Counted from the first letter of the stretch, positions 1 through 7,350 are shown. The stretch is 11,923 bases of DNA from Actinomycetales bacterium (GCA_022838965.1 JALHDK010000052.1:1-11923); one strand, 5' to 3'. Numbers and translations: made by a program. Notes: generated by a model from the sequence alone, not told the origin.

Positions 1-75
1 TGGTGGGCGATACTGGGTTCGAACCAGTGACCTCCTCGGTGTGAACGAGGCGCTCTACCACTGAGCCAATCGCCC
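1..75 (-). tRNA. tRNA-Val (anticodon CAC)
   Basis: On the minus strand this folds as a complete cloverleaf. The acceptor arm GGGCGAT pairs with ATCGCCC, the anticodon stem is CCTCG/CGAGG, and the loop TTCACAC gives anticodon CAC, which reads the valine codon GUG. The T-arm contains GGTTCGAACC. The 3' CCA is encoded (bases 1-3 on the plus strand), unlike in the three plus-strand tRNAs that follow. It is transcribed away from the tRNA-Gly/Cys/Val cluster. Confidence 0.95.
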
Positions 76-88
76 GATGCGGCTTCTG

Positions 89-118
89 ATGCTAGCGCAC
101 GGCCCCGTTGGGGGTGAA
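89..118 (-). promoter_or_regulatory. Predicted promoter of tRNA-Val(CAC)
   Basis: Read on the minus strand, a TTCACC -35-like element (113-118) lies 18 nt from a TAGCAT -10 element (89-94). The latter fits the actinobacterial TANNNT pattern. Transcription would start near base 82, a few bases before the mature tRNA 5' end at 75. The -35 is imperfect, so this is a pattern-based inference. Confidence 0.45.
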
Positions 119-152
119 ATCGCGGCCGGTGCTCACCCCCGGCTCCGCGATT
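110..152. repeat. Two interleaved perfect 8-bp inverted repeats
   Basis: GGGGGTGA (110-117) is the reverse complement of TCACCCCC (133-140). AATCGCGG (118-125) is the reverse complement of CCGCGATT (145-152). The arms alternate A-B-A'-B', a pseudoknot-like arrangement, and B starts directly where A ends. The block lies between the divergent tRNA promoters and covers the minus-strand -35 and the first bases of the plus-strand -35. Its function is unknown. It may be an operator or a DNA structure, or chance in GC-rich DNA. Confidence 0.6.
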
Positions 153-181
153 GGACGATCCGCCCGCCGCTGGGCTATTGT
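151..181 (+). promoter_or_regulatory. Predicted promoter of the tRNA-Gly/Cys/Val run
   Basis: TTGGAC (151-156) resembles a -35 box and TATTGT (176-181) fits a TANNNT -10. The 19-nt spacing is longer than usual. The start point would be about 20 nt before tRNA-Gly. It is the only reasonable pair I see between the divergent tRNAs on this strand. Confidence 0.35.
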
Positions 182-207
182 CTTACCCGCGGCGGGAACG
201 TCGCAGT

Positions 208-280
208 GCGGATGTAGCGCAGTTGGTAGCGCATCACCTTGCCAAGGTGAGGGTCGCGGGTTCGAGTCCCGTCATCCGCT
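208..280 (+). tRNA. tRNA-Gly (anticodon GCC)
   Basis: Complete 73-nt cloverleaf. The acceptor GCGGATG pairs with CATCCGC and the discriminator is U. The anticodon stem TCACC/GGTGA encloses the loop TTGCCAA, giving anticodon GCC for glycine. The T-arm is CGGGTTCGAGTCCCG. No CCA is encoded after position 280. It is the first gene of a three-tRNA run. Confidence 0.96.
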
Positions 281-317
281 CGGAGGCACCACCACCACGT
301 GGCTCAAGAGCCTCACG

Positions 318-388
318 GGTGGCGTGGCCGAGAGGCGAGGCAGCGGCCTGCAAAGCCGTATACACGGGTTCGAATCCCGTCGCCACCT
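318..388 (+). tRNA. tRNA-Cys (anticodon GCA)
   Basis: Complete 71-nt cloverleaf. The acceptor GGTGGCG pairs with CGCCACC and the discriminator is U, typical of tRNA-Cys. The anticodon stem GCGGC/GCCGT closes with a G-U pair around the loop CTGCAAA, giving anticodon GCA. The T-arm is CGGGTTCGAATCCCG. No CCA is encoded. It lies 37 nt after tRNA-Gly and 9 nt before tRNA-Val. Confidence 0.96.
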
Positions 389-397
389 CCGATCCTT

Positions 398-469
398 GGG
401 CGGTTGGCGCAGTGGGAGCGCGCTTCCTTGACACGGAAGAGGTCGCTGGTTCGATCCCAGTACCGCCCA
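398..469 (+). tRNA. tRNA-Val (anticodon GAC)
   Basis: Complete 72-nt cloverleaf. The acceptor GGGCGGT pairs with ACCGCCC and the discriminator is A. The anticodon stem CTTCC/GGAAG encloses the loop TTGACAC, giving anticodon GAC for GUC/GUU valine codons. The T-arm is CTGGTTCGATCCCAG. No CCA is encoded. It is a different isoacceptor from the minus-strand tRNA-Val(CAC), and it closes the cluster just before a strong terminator. Confidence 0.96.
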
Positions 470-475
470 CCCGAA

Positions 476-515
476 CCGCCGCGGCTTTCGGAGCCGCGGC
501 GGCTTTGTTGTTGTT
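476..515 (+). terminator. Intrinsic terminator of the tRNA run
   Basis: A perfect 11-bp GC-rich stem pairs 476-486 with 492-502 around the 5-nt loop TTCGG. It is followed by the T-rich stretch CTTTGTTGTTGTT. It begins 7 nt after the last tRNA and separates the stable-RNA unit from the protein gene at 537. Confidence 0.9.
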
Positions 516-536
516 CACGTCACAACGGGAGGGCGA

Positions 537-1403
537 GTGGACGCGAAGGACCGCACGGCACTGCTAGTGTCGCTTCTGGTCACGGCGATCGGGGCGCTGG
601 TGGCATGGGCGGGCAGCGACGGCGGCGCTCGCGTCGGCGGCGTGCCGGTATTCGCGGCAGCCGTCGCCCTTGCGTTCGTCATCCAGTGGGTGGTGTTCGT
701 GCCCTCGTGGCTCGGCCGCACCGAGAAGTGGTTCGATCTCACGGGCAGCCTCACCTACATCTCGATCACGCTGCTCGCGGCGGTGCTCAGCTCCACCGGT
801 CCGCGGGGCATCCTGCTGACCGTCCTCGTGGTGGTGTGGGCGGCGCGGCTCGGGACGTTCCTGTTCCGCCGGATCCGGCGCGCGGGTCACGATGACCGCT
901 TCGACCAGCTGAAGCAGTCCTTCTTCCGCTTCCTCAACGTCTGGACGATCCAGGGGCTCTGGGTGACGTTCACCGCCGCCGCGGCGTGGGCGGCCATCAC
1001 CTCGGACCGCAACCCGGGGCTGGACGTCGTCGCCGTCGCCGGCGCGGTCGTGTGGCTGGTGGGCTTCACGATCGAGGCCGTCGCCGACCTGCAGAAGAGC
1101 CGATTCAAGGCCGACCCGGTCAACCGGGGGCGGTTCATCACCACCGGGCTGTGGTCGCGTTCCCGCCACCCGAACTACTTCGGCGAGATCCTGCTCTGGG
1201 TGGGGGTGGCCATCATCGCGGTGCCGGCCCTGTCGGGCTGGCAGTGGGTGACGATGATCTCACCCCTCTTCGTGATCCTGCTGCTCACGAGGGTGAGCGG
1301 CGTCCCGCTGCTGGAGGCGAAGGCCGAGCGCACGTGGGGTGGCCAGGCCGACTACGAGATGTACAAGCGCACCACTCCCGTGCTGATCCCGCGGCTGCGG
1401 TGA
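537..1403 (+). CDS. DUF1295 membrane protein (steroid 5-alpha-reductase-like fold)
   Basis: A 288-residue polytopic membrane protein. Hydrophobic segments lie at roughly residues 9-27, 38-56, 69-84, 90-108, 133-151, 162-180, 219-238 and 245-262. The C-terminal half carries the DUF1295/steroid-5-alpha-reductase hallmark RHPNYFGE at residues 210-217, preceded by an NRGRF-(I)-TTGLW segment. In characterised relatives this region binds NADPH or a lipid-like substrate; the substrate of bacterial DUF1295 proteins is generally undefined. The GTG start at 537 is supported by GGGAGGG immediately upstream (528-534). The gene stands alone between the tRNA terminator and the thrS promoter, so context does not suggest a pathway. 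The family assignment is firm and the reaction is unknown. Confidence 0.85.
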   Translation: MDAKDRTALLVSLLVTAIGALVAWAGSDGGARVGGVPVFAAAVALAFVIQWVVFVPSWLGRTEKWFDLTGSLTYISITLLAAVLSSTGPRGILLTVLVVVWAARLGTFLFRRIRRAGHDDRFDQLKQSFFRFLNVWTIQGLWVTFTAAAAWAAITSDRNPGLDVVAVAGAVVWLVGFTIEAVADLQKSRFKADPVNRGRFITTGLWSRSRHPNYFGEILLWVGVAIIAVPALSGWQWVTMISPLFVILLLTRVSGVPLLEAKAERTWGGQADYEMYKRTTPVLIPRLR

Positions 1404-1417
1404 GCCGCGCGGCGGCT

Positions 1418-1447
1418 TTGGTCGCCCTGATCGGCCGCGGGTACCCT
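1418..1447 (+). promoter_or_regulatory. Predicted thrS promoter
   Basis: TTGGTC (1418-1423) lies 18 nt before TACCCT (1442-1447), a good TANNNT actinobacterial -10. Transcription would start near 1453-1455, giving a leader of about 28 nt that contains the GGAGG ribosome site at 1471-1475. I see no T-box or attenuator fold in this short leader. Confidence 0.5.
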
Positions 1448-1481
1448 GAGACCTGACCATCGTCCATCCTGGAGGTTCTCC

Positions 1482-3482
1482 GTGACCACCGCGCCGCACG
1501 CCCCCCACCCCGCCCAGCCGAGCGGGGGGCGCACCACGGGCACCGGGCTCTTCGGGTCGCGGCGGGACGTCGTCGCGATCCGTGTGAACGGCGAGCTGAG
1601 GGATCTCGTCGCCGAGGTCGGACCCGGCGACGTCGTCGAGCCCGTCACCATCGACTCCCCGGACGGCCTCGCGATCCTCCGGCACTCCACGGCCCACGTC
1701 CTCGCACAGGCGGTGCAGCAGGTCAACCCGGACGCGAAGCTCGGCATCGGCCCGCCGATTACCGACGGCTTTTACTACGACTTCGACGTCGCCGCCCCCT
1801 TCACCCCCGAGGACCTGCGGGCGCTCGAGAAGGCGATGGCGCGCATCGTGAAGGAGGGGCAGACCTTCCGGCGGCGCGTCGTCACCGAGGAGGAGGCCCG
1901 CCGCGAGCTCGCCGCGGAGCCGTACAAGCTCGAACTGATCGGGATCAAGGGGTCCGCGAGCGCCGCCCAGACGGAGGGCGCCTCGGTGGAGGTGGGCGCC
2001 GGCGAGCTGACGATGTACGACAACGTGCGCCGTGACGGCGAGGTCGCCTGGAAGGACCTCTGCCGCGGTCCCCACGTCCCCTCCACGAGGGTGATCGGCA
2101 ACGCCTTCCAGCTCATGCGCTCGGCCGCCGCCTACTGGCGGGGCAGCGAGAAGAACCCGCAGCTGCAGCGCATCTACGGGACGGCGTGGGCGTCGAAGGA
2201 GGACCTCACCGCCTACACCACCCGGCTCGCCGAGGCCGAGCGGCGGGATCACCGCCGGCTCGGGAACGAACTGGGGCTGTTCTCGTTCCCGGACGAGATC
2301 GGGTCGGGCCTCGCGGTCTTCCACCCGAGGGGTGGCATCGTCCGGATGGAGATGGAGGAGTACGCCCGGCGGCGCCACCTCGCGGAGGGGTACCAGTTCG
2401 TCTACAGCCCGCACATCACCAAGGGCCAGCTTTTCCAGATCTCGGGCCACCTGGACTGGTACGCGGAGGGCATGTACCCCGCCATGCACCTCGACGAGGA
2501 ACGGGACGCCGAAGGCGCCATCCGCCGGCAGGGCCAGGACTACTACCTCAAGCCCATGAACTGCCCCTTCCACAACCTGATCTACGCCGCGCGCGGCCGG
2601 TCCTACCGCGAGCTGCCGCTGCGGCTGTTCGAGTTCGGCACGGTCTACCGCTACGAGAAATCAGGCGTGGTGCACGGCCTGACCCGCGCCCGGGGATTCA
2701 CCCAGGACGACGCCCACATCTACTGCACCCGCGAGCAGATGAAGGACGAGCTGGCCAGGCTGCTCACCTTCGTCCTCGACCTGCTCCGCGACTACGGCCT
2801 GGAGGACTTCTACCTGGAGCTGTCCTCCAGGAACCCGGACAAGTTCGTGGGCGACGACGCCGTCTGGGAGGAGGCCACCGAGACCCTCCGGCAGGTGGCG
2901 GAGGACTCCGGCCTCGAGCTCCGGCCGGACCCGGGCGGCGCGGCCTTCTACGGCCCCAAGATCTCGGTGCAGACGAGGGATGCCATCGGCCGGACCTGGC
3001 AGATCTCCACCATCCAGCTGGACTTCAACCTGCCCGAGCGCTTCCAGCTCGAGTACACCGCGGCGGACGGCTCGCGGCAGCGTCCCGTGATGATCCACCG
3101 GGCGCTCTTCGGCTCGATCGAACGCTTCTTCGCCATCCTCGTCGAGCACTACGCCGGGGCGTTCCCCGCGTGGCTCGCGCCCGTCCAGGTGGTGGCCATC
3201 CCCGTGGCGGAGCCGTTCAACGACTACCTGGCCGACGTCGTCGCGCGGCTGCGCGCGGAGGGGATCCGCGCCGAGCTCGACGACTCCGACGACCGTTTCG
3301 GCAAGAAGATCCGCAACGCCGCCACCCAGAAGGTCCCGTTCGTCCTCATCGCGGGCGGCGACGACGCCGCCGCCGGGGCGGTCTCGTTCCGGCTGCGGGG
3401 CGGCGAGCAGCGTAACGGCGTCCCGGTGGACGACGCCGTCGCCGAGATCGTGGACCACGTCCGCCGACGGAGGAACGACTGA
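1482..3482 (+). CDS. thrS: Threonyl-tRNA synthetase
   Basis: Class II synthetase that charges tRNA-Thr with threonine in the cytosol, 666 residues. The editing domain follows a short N-terminus, with its metal-site-like residues H68, H72, C194 and H198 in place. The catalytic core (about 260-555) has the zinc ligands C361 (in MNCPF), H412 (in DDAH) and H539 (in MIHRALFGS). Motif 2 is around [11 protein letters not shown] and motif 3 is [11 protein letters not shown]. An anticodon-binding domain follows from about 565. GTG at 1482 has GGAGG at 1471-1475, and an in-frame TGA at 1428 rules out any longer start. The N-terminus is odd: about 30 Pro/Thr/His-rich residues, then only the second half of a TGS domain (VNGELRD onward). 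The stop codon overlaps the next ATG by one base. Confidence 0.97.
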   Translation: MTTAPHAPHPAQPSGGRTTGTGLFGSRRDVVAIRVNGELRDLVAEVGPGDVVEPVTIDSPDGLAILRHSTAHVLAQAVQQVNPDAKLGIGPPITDGFYYDFDVAAPFTPEDLRALEKAMARIVKEGQTFRRRVVTEEEARRELAAEPYKLELIGIKGSASAAQTEGASVEVGAGELTMYDNVRRDGEVAWKDLCRGPHVPSTRVIGNAFQLMRSAAAYWRGSEKNPQLQRIYGTAWASKEDLTAYTTRLAEAERRDHRRLGNELGLFSFPDEIGSGLAVFHPRGGIVRMEMEEYARRRHLAEGYQFVYSPHITKGQLFQISGHLDWYAEGMYPAMHLDEERDAEGAIRRQGQDYYLKPMNCPFHNLIYAARGRSYRELPLRLFEFGTVYRYEKSGVVHGLTRARGFTQDDAHIYCTREQMKDELARLLTFVLDLLRDYGLEDFYLELSSRNPDKFVGDDAVWEEATETLRQVAEDSGLELRPDPGGAAFYGPKISVQTRDAIGRTWQISTIQLDFNLPERFQLEYTAADGSRQRPVMIHRALFGSIERFFAILVEHYAGAFPAWLAPVQVVAIPVAEPFNDYLADVVARLRAEGIRAELDDSDDRFGKKIRNAATQKVPFVLIAGGDDAAAGAVSFRLRGGEQRNGVPVDDAVAEIVDHVRRRRND

Positions 3483-4024
3483 TGGACGAGGTGGAGAACG
3501 CGGACGCCTTCGCGGGCGCACCCGACGCGTTCCAGCGCCTGTGGACCCCGCACCGCATGGTCTACATCGACGGCCAGGACAAGCCGATCGACAAGAGCCC
3601 CGGGGACTGCCCGTTCTGCCGGGCACCCGGCCGCGGGGACGAGGACGGCCTCATCGTCCACCGCGGCCGGACGGCGTACGTGGTGCTCAACCTCTACCCC
3701 TACAATCCGGGCCACCTGCTGATCTGCCCGTACCGGCACGTGGCGTGGTACACCGATCTCACCGCGGAGGAGCGGGACGAGATCGGGGCGCTCACCGCCG
3801 CCGCCTTCCGGGCCCTCACCGCCGCCTCGGCCCCGGACGGCTTCAACACCGGCATGAACCAGGGAGTGGTCGCGGGTGCGGGCATCGCCGCCCACCTGCA
3901 CCAGCACGTGGTCCCGCGGTGGAAGGGCGACGCGAACTTCTTCCCGATCCTCGCCCAGACCAAGGCGTTGCCGCAGGTCCTGGGCGACACGCGGACACGC
4001 CTCGCGCGGGCATGGGAGGGCTGA
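3482..4024 (+). CDS. HIT-family protein, probable Ap4A phosphorylase/hydrolase
   Basis: 180 residues with the histidine triad H138-x-H140-x-H142 (AHLHQHVVPRW), where the middle His is expected to be the nucleophile. A CPFC pair at 43-46 is a likely zinc-binding feature seen in some HIT proteins. The conserved YPYNPGHLLICPYRH stretch lies before the triad. The closest relative I recall by sequence and position is M. tuberculosis Rv2613c, an Ap4A phosphorylase that also sits beside thrS. GGAGGA at 3469-3474 supports the ATG, which overlaps the thrS stop (TGATG). Synthetases make Ap4A as a by-product, so co-expression with thrS is sensible. Phosphorylase versus hydrolase activity is inferred, not read from the sequence. 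Confidence 0.9.
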   Translation: MDEVENADAFAGAPDAFQRLWTPHRMVYIDGQDKPIDKSPGDCPFCRAPGRGDEDGLIVHRGRTAYVVLNLYPYNPGHLLICPYRHVAWYTDLTAEERDEIGALTAAAFRALTAASAPDGFNTGMNQGVVAGAGIAAHLHQHVVPRWKGDANFFPILAQTKALPQVLGDTRTRLARAWEG

Positions 4025-4647
4025 TGGTTCTCGGCCAGCGGGGACGGGGGTTCAGCAGGACGGCGTTCGGTCCGGTCGCCAGGTTCCTCGTGCGGCGGAA
4101 CGTCTCACCGGACGTGGTCACGGTCACGGGCACGGTGGCCACCGCTGCGATCGCGTTCGGACTGCTGGCGAGGGGGCACCTGGTGGCAGGGCCGCTCCTG
4201 CTGGGCGTGGTGCTGCTCACCGACTCGATCGACGGTCTCATGGCGCGCGACCTGGGCCGCACCTCCCCCTGGGGGGCGTTCCTCGACTCGACGATGGACC
4301 GGTTCGGCGACGCCAGCATCTACAGTGCCATCGTGCTGTACAGCCTCACCATCCCCGGCACGGTGGGCGCCTGGACCCACGGCTTCGCCCTCGCGATCCT
4401 GCCGCTCGCCCTGATCGTCTCCTATGCGCGGTCGCGTGCCGAGGCGGTCGGGCTGACCGCGGCGGTGGGCATCGCCGAGCGGACCGACCGGCTCGTGGTG
4501 TCCCTCCTCGGGTGCCTTCTCGTGGGCCTCGGTCTGCCGGTAGGGGTCCTCACCCTCGCACTCGGCTACGTGGCGGTGGCCAGCTTCATCACGGTTGTCC
4601 AGCGCATGGCCACCGTGCACCACCAGGCGGTGGCACATGGCGCTTGA
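4024..4647 (+). CDS. pgsA: Phosphatidylinositol phosphate synthase (CDP-alcohol phosphotransferase)
   Basis: A 207-residue membrane enzyme with the complete CDP-alcohol phosphotransferase signature: D67, D70, G71, A74, R75, G84, D88 and D92, in exact D-x2-DG-x2-AR-x8-G-x3-D-x3-D spacing. Several hydrophobic helices follow. In actinobacteria the member at this locus (Rv2612c, often labelled pgsA or pgsA1) joins CDP-diacylglycerol to inositol 1-phosphate, giving PI-phosphate, the precursor of phosphatidylinositol and PIMs. The next two genes, an acyltransferase and PimA, make that assignment much more likely than PG-phosphate synthase. The ATG overlaps the HIT stop (TGATG), with GGGAGGG at 4014-4020. 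The frame is open far upstream, but those codons lie within the HIT gene. Confidence 0.92.
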   Translation: MVLGQRGRGFSRTAFGPVARFLVRRNVSPDVVTVTGTVATAAIAFGLLARGHLVAGPLLLGVVLLTDSIDGLMARDLGRTSPWGAFLDSTMDRFGDASIYSAIVLYSLTIPGTVGAWTHGFALAILPLALIVSYARSRAEAVGLTAAVGIAERTDRLVVSLLGCLLVGLGLPVGVLTLALGYVAVASFITVVQRMATVHHQAVAHGA

Positions 4648-5569
4648 TTCCGGATTCGCGTTCAGCCTCGCCTTCCGCGTGGTGCCCCGGCTGCCCGAAT
4701 GGCTGGTGCGCTGGTTCGCGAACGTGGGGGCCGACGTCGTCTGGCGGCGGTCGGGCGCCGGGGTGCGCCAACTCGAGCGCAACCTCGCGCGCGTGCGTCC
4801 CGACGCCACGGCGAAGGAACTCCGCGACCTCTCGCGCGGCGCGCTGCGGTCCTACGCCCGGTACTACGCCGAGCTCTTCATGCTGCCCGGCCTGCCGCCC
4901 GACGAGCTGGAGGTGCGCGTCCGCGCCCACGTCCCGGACGAGTTGCGGGCGGCGGTCACCGAGGGCAGCGTGGTGATGGCGGTGGGACACACCGGGAACT
5001 GGGATATGGCCGGCGCGTGGGCCACGCGGAACGTGGCGACCGTCGTCACGGTGGTGGAGCATCTCAAGCCGGAGCGGGTGTTCCGCGAGTTCGTGGCGGT
5101 GCGTGAACGCATGGGCGTGGAGCTCGTGCCGTTCGAGAAGGGCGGGGGCGTCTTCCGGGAGCTGCTGCGGCGTGCCGCCGCCACCACCCGGCTCGTGCCG
5201 TTGCTGGCGGACCGTGACCTGTCCGAGTCCGGCGTCGAGGTGACCCTCTGCGGGCATCCGGCGCGGCTCGCGGCCGGGCCCGCCGCGCTCGCCCTCTCGC
5301 TGAAGCGTCCGCTGTACTTCGCCGCCATCCGCAGCGACCGCGTGGAGCAGATGCACGGTCCGAAGAAGTGGGGCATCGACCTCCGGTTCATCGGCCCGAT
5401 CCCCCCGCCCGAGCCGGGTCCCGACGCCGTCGCGCGGTACACCCAGGCGTGGGCGGACGTCCTCACCGCGCACCTCCAGGAGCACCCCACGAGCTGGCAC
5501 ATGCTCCAGAAGGTGTTCGTGGCTGACCTCGACCCCGCCCGGCGCCCCGGGAAGGGTGCCGGCTCGTGA
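4637..5569 (+). CDS. patA: Phosphatidylinositol mannoside acyltransferase (LpxL/HtrB-like)
   Basis: 310 residues of the LPLAT/HtrB lauroyl-acyltransferase family. The catalytic HX4D box is H118-TGNW-D123 inside GHTGNWDMAG, followed by a FEKGGG segment and a LLADRDLSESG segment typical of the family. In mycobacteria the gene at this position (Rv2611c) puts a palmitoyl group on the mannose of PIM1/PIM2 at the cytoplasmic membrane face. ATG at 4637 overlaps the PIP synthase gene by 11 bases. An upstream TTG at 4595 is in frame but would add 14 residues lying deep inside pgsA with no homologous look, so I reject it. The ribosome site is weak, suggesting translational coupling. The symbol rests on synteny. 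Confidence 0.9.
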   Translation: MALDSGFAFSLAFRVVPRLPEWLVRWFANVGADVVWRRSGAGVRQLERNLARVRPDATAKELRDLSRGALRSYARYYAELFMLPGLPPDELEVRVRAHVPDELRAAVTEGSVVMAVGHTGNWDMAGAWATRNVATVVTVVEHLKPERVFREFVAVRERMGVELVPFEKGGGVFRELLRRAAATTRLVPLLADRDLSESGVEVTLCGHPARLAAGPAALALSLKRPLYFAAIRSDRVEQMHGPKKWGIDLRFIGPIPPPEPGPDAVARYTQAWADVLTAHLQEHPTSWHMLQKVFVADLDPARRPGKGAGS

Positions 5570-6732
5570 GGATCGGGATCGTCTGTCCGTACTCCTTCGA
5601 CGCGCCCGGCGGCGTCCAGTTCCACATCCGGGACCTCGCCTCCGTACTCATCGACTGGGGACATCACGTCTCGGTGCTCGCCCCCGCGGAGGAGGGCACG
5701 CCGCTGCCCGGGTTCGTCGAGTCCGCGGGCGGATCGATCGCCGTGCCCTACAACGGCTCGGTGGCGCGGCTGAGCTTCGGCCCCGCCGCGTCCGCGCGCG
5801 TGAGCCGCTGGCTCGCGGAGCACGAGTTCGACATCCTGCACATCCACGAGCCCCTCTCCCCGTCCCTGAGCCTGCTCGCCCTGTGGCAGACCCGCATCCC
5901 GACGGTCGCGACCTTCCACAGTTCGCTCGAGCGTTCCCGCATGCTCACCTTCTTCTCGCCCCTCCTCCAGTCCTCGATCGAGAAGATCGACGCCCGGATC
6001 GCCGTCTCCGCGGAGGCCCGCCGCACGGTGGCCGACCACCTCGGCGGTGACGCGTTCGTGATCCCGAACGGGGTGTTCGTCGACCGCTTCCGCACGGCCA
6101 CCCCGGACGACCGGTGGCGTGGCGTGCGCCGCGGCGGCCCGGCGCCCACGATCGCCTTCCTCGGCCGCCTCGACGAACCGCGCAAGGGCCTGCCCGTGTT
6201 CGCCGGCGCCGTCGCCCCGGTGTTGCGGGAACGTCCGGACGCCCGGTTCCTCATCGCCGGTCGCGGCGAGGCCGGCGAGGTGCGTGCCGCGCTCGCCGGA
6301 CTGGGCGACAGCGTCGAGTTCCTCGGCGCGATCAGCGACGAGGAGAAGGCCACCCTCTTCGCCTCCGTCGACATCTACGTGGCGCCCCAGCTCGGAGGCG
6401 AGTCCTTCGGCATCGTCCTCGTGGAGGCGATGGCGGGCGGCGCGCACGTCGTCGCCAGTGACATCCCCGCCTTCCGGGCGGTCATCGACGACGGACGCGC
6501 GGGTTCACCGTTCGCGGTCGGCGACGCCGATGATCTCGCCCGGGCCCTGCTCACGGCACTCGGTGGCGCGCCCGGGGTGCTGGCCCACGCCGCGACCTGG
6601 GTGGACCAGTACGACTGGAACCGCGTGGCGCGCCAGGTGCTGGACGTCTACCGCACCGTGCTCACCGCCAAGGGCATCGCCCTGCCGGAGCCCGGGCTCG
6701 TCGCCCGCTTCCTGCGCCGCCGGGAGAAGTGA
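5566..6732 (+). CDS. pimA: Phosphatidyl-myo-inositol mannosyltransferase PimA (GT4)
   Basis: A 388-residue GT-B glycosyltransferase of family GT4. It transfers mannose from GDP-mannose to the inositol of phosphatidylinositol, the first PIM step, at the inner membrane leaflet. The N-terminal Rossmann domain starts with IGIVCPY and the loop PGGVQ (14-18). H118 lies in FHSSLE. The C-terminal domain has R201 and K207 in GRLDEPRKG, and the EX7E motif E279/E287 in GGESFGIVLVEAMAGG. Positions 118, 201 and 207 line up well with catalytic residues I recall for M. smegmatis PimA. The GTG start shares four bases (GTGA) with the acyltransferase stop, with GGGAAGGG at 5549-5556. Confidence 0.94.
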   Translation: MRIGIVCPYSFDAPGGVQFHIRDLASVLIDWGHHVSVLAPAEEGTPLPGFVESAGGSIAVPYNGSVARLSFGPAASARVSRWLAEHEFDILHIHEPLSPSLSLLALWQTRIPTVATFHSSLERSRMLTFFSPLLQSSIEKIDARIAVSAEARRTVADHLGGDAFVIPNGVFVDRFRTATPDDRWRGVRRGGPAPTIAFLGRLDEPRKGLPVFAGAVAPVLRERPDARFLIAGRGEAGEVRAALAGLGDSVEFLGAISDEEKATLFASVDIYVAPQLGGESFGIVLVEAMAGGAHVVASDIPAFRAVIDDGRAGSPFAVGDADDLARALLTALGGAPGVLAHAATWVDQYDWNRVARQVLDVYRTVLTAKGIALPEPGLVARFLRRREK

Positions 6733-7316
6733 TGGACGCGACGCTGTGGTGGGTGGCGGGGCTGGCCCTCGCCATCGTGGCCTTCGCCGTGCTGGTGTCG
6801 ATCGCCACCCGGACCGACCGCCTCCACAACGAGGTGCTGCGGTCGCGGGCGATGCTCGAACAGCTGCTCCACGCCCGGGCGACGACGGCGCTGGAACTCG
6901 CCTCCAGTGGCCGGCTCGACCCGGCCTCCTCCGTCATCCTCGCGGACATCGCGACGCGCGCCGTCGAGAATCCCAACGCACTCGTGCCCGACGGCCTGGA
7001 CCCCAACTGGGAGGCGGAGCCGGTCATCGGCGCCGTCGAGACGCGCGATCGCGCCCTGGTGGAGAGCGAGCTGTCGCGGGTCCTGCGCGTGATCCTGCCG
7101 CAGGCGAAGGCCATGGACGATCCCGTGGTCCAGGATCTGGTGCGGCGGCTCGAGGCGGTGTGGTATCGCGCCACGATCGCGCGCTCCCTCCACAACACCC
7201 GCGTCGTGCAGAGCCGGGAGCTGCGGACCCGGACGGTGGTCAGGGTTCTGCACCTCGCGGGCAGGGCACCCCTGCCGGTCACCTTCGACATGGACGACGC
7301 CCTCCCGGGAAGTTGA
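6732..7316 (+). CDS. LemA-like single-pass membrane protein downstream of pimA
   Basis: 194 residues. One N-terminal transmembrane helix (about 6-26) is followed by a charged helical region (TDRLHNEVLRSRAMLEQLL onward) that looks coiled-coil-like. A C-terminal RVLHLAGRAPLP-(V)-TFDMDD segment follows. I have seen similar small membrane proteins, sometimes called LemA-like, after pimA in other actinobacteria, but no activity is known. There is no catalytic motif. ATG at 6732 overlaps the pimA stop. GTG at 6729 is in frame and would add one residue; GGGAG at 6722-6726 fits ATG slightly better. The position suggests coupled expression with the PIM genes, but a role in PIM synthesis is speculation. 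Confidence 0.7.
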   Translation: MDATLWWVAGLALAIVAFAVLVSIATRTDRLHNEVLRSRAMLEQLLHARATTALELASSGRLDPASSVILADIATRAVENPNALVPDGLDPNWEAEPVIGAVETRDRALVESELSRVLRVILPQAKAMDDPVVQDLVRRLEAVWYRATIARSLHNTRVVQSRELRTRTVVRVLHLAGRAPLPVTFDMDDALPGS

Positions 7317-7350
7317 ATGGGCGCCCACGCGGGAATTAGGGTCAGTCCCA
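7313..7350 (+). promoter_or_regulatory. Predicted promoter giving a leaderless prsW-family transcript
   Basis: TTGAAT (7313-7318) lies 18 nt before TAGGGT (7337-7342), and 7 nt after the -10 comes ATG at 7350. Transcription would therefore begin at or next to the A of that ATG. Leaderless mRNAs of this TANNNT-N7-ATG form are common in actinobacteria. The site overlaps the stop codon of the upstream gene and lies inside an otherwise tightly packed operon. Confidence 0.55.

Noticed and set aside
1..469. tRNA cluster as an integration (att) site of a mobile element
   Set aside because: No integrase, repeated tRNA 3' end, or foreign-looking gene is present; the flanking genes are core actinobacterial loci.
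108..895. Overlapping open frames across the tRNA cluster and DUF1295 5' region
   Set aside because: They translate tRNA sequences or alternative frames of the DUF1295 gene; structural RNA and conserved motifs explain the DNA.
1403..1420. Hairpin AGCCGC-GCG-GCGGCT after the DUF1295 gene as a terminator
   Set aside because: Only a 6-bp stem with a 3-nt loop, overlapping the stop codon and followed by TTTGG rather than a T run; it also abuts the predicted thrS -35. Too weak to call.
1260..2573. Long minus-strand open frame (437 codons) opposite thrS
   Set aside because: It runs antisense to conserved thrS codons and shows only repetitive Val/Leu/Gly/Arg composition without motifs; explained by codon bias of the real gene.
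4864..6447. Long minus-strand open frame (527 codons) opposite the acyltransferase and pimA
   Set aside because: It is a GC-rich shadow frame: the opposite strand carries two clear enzymes with intact motifs, and the minus-strand translation is low-complexity Arg/Gly/His-rich with no family pattern.
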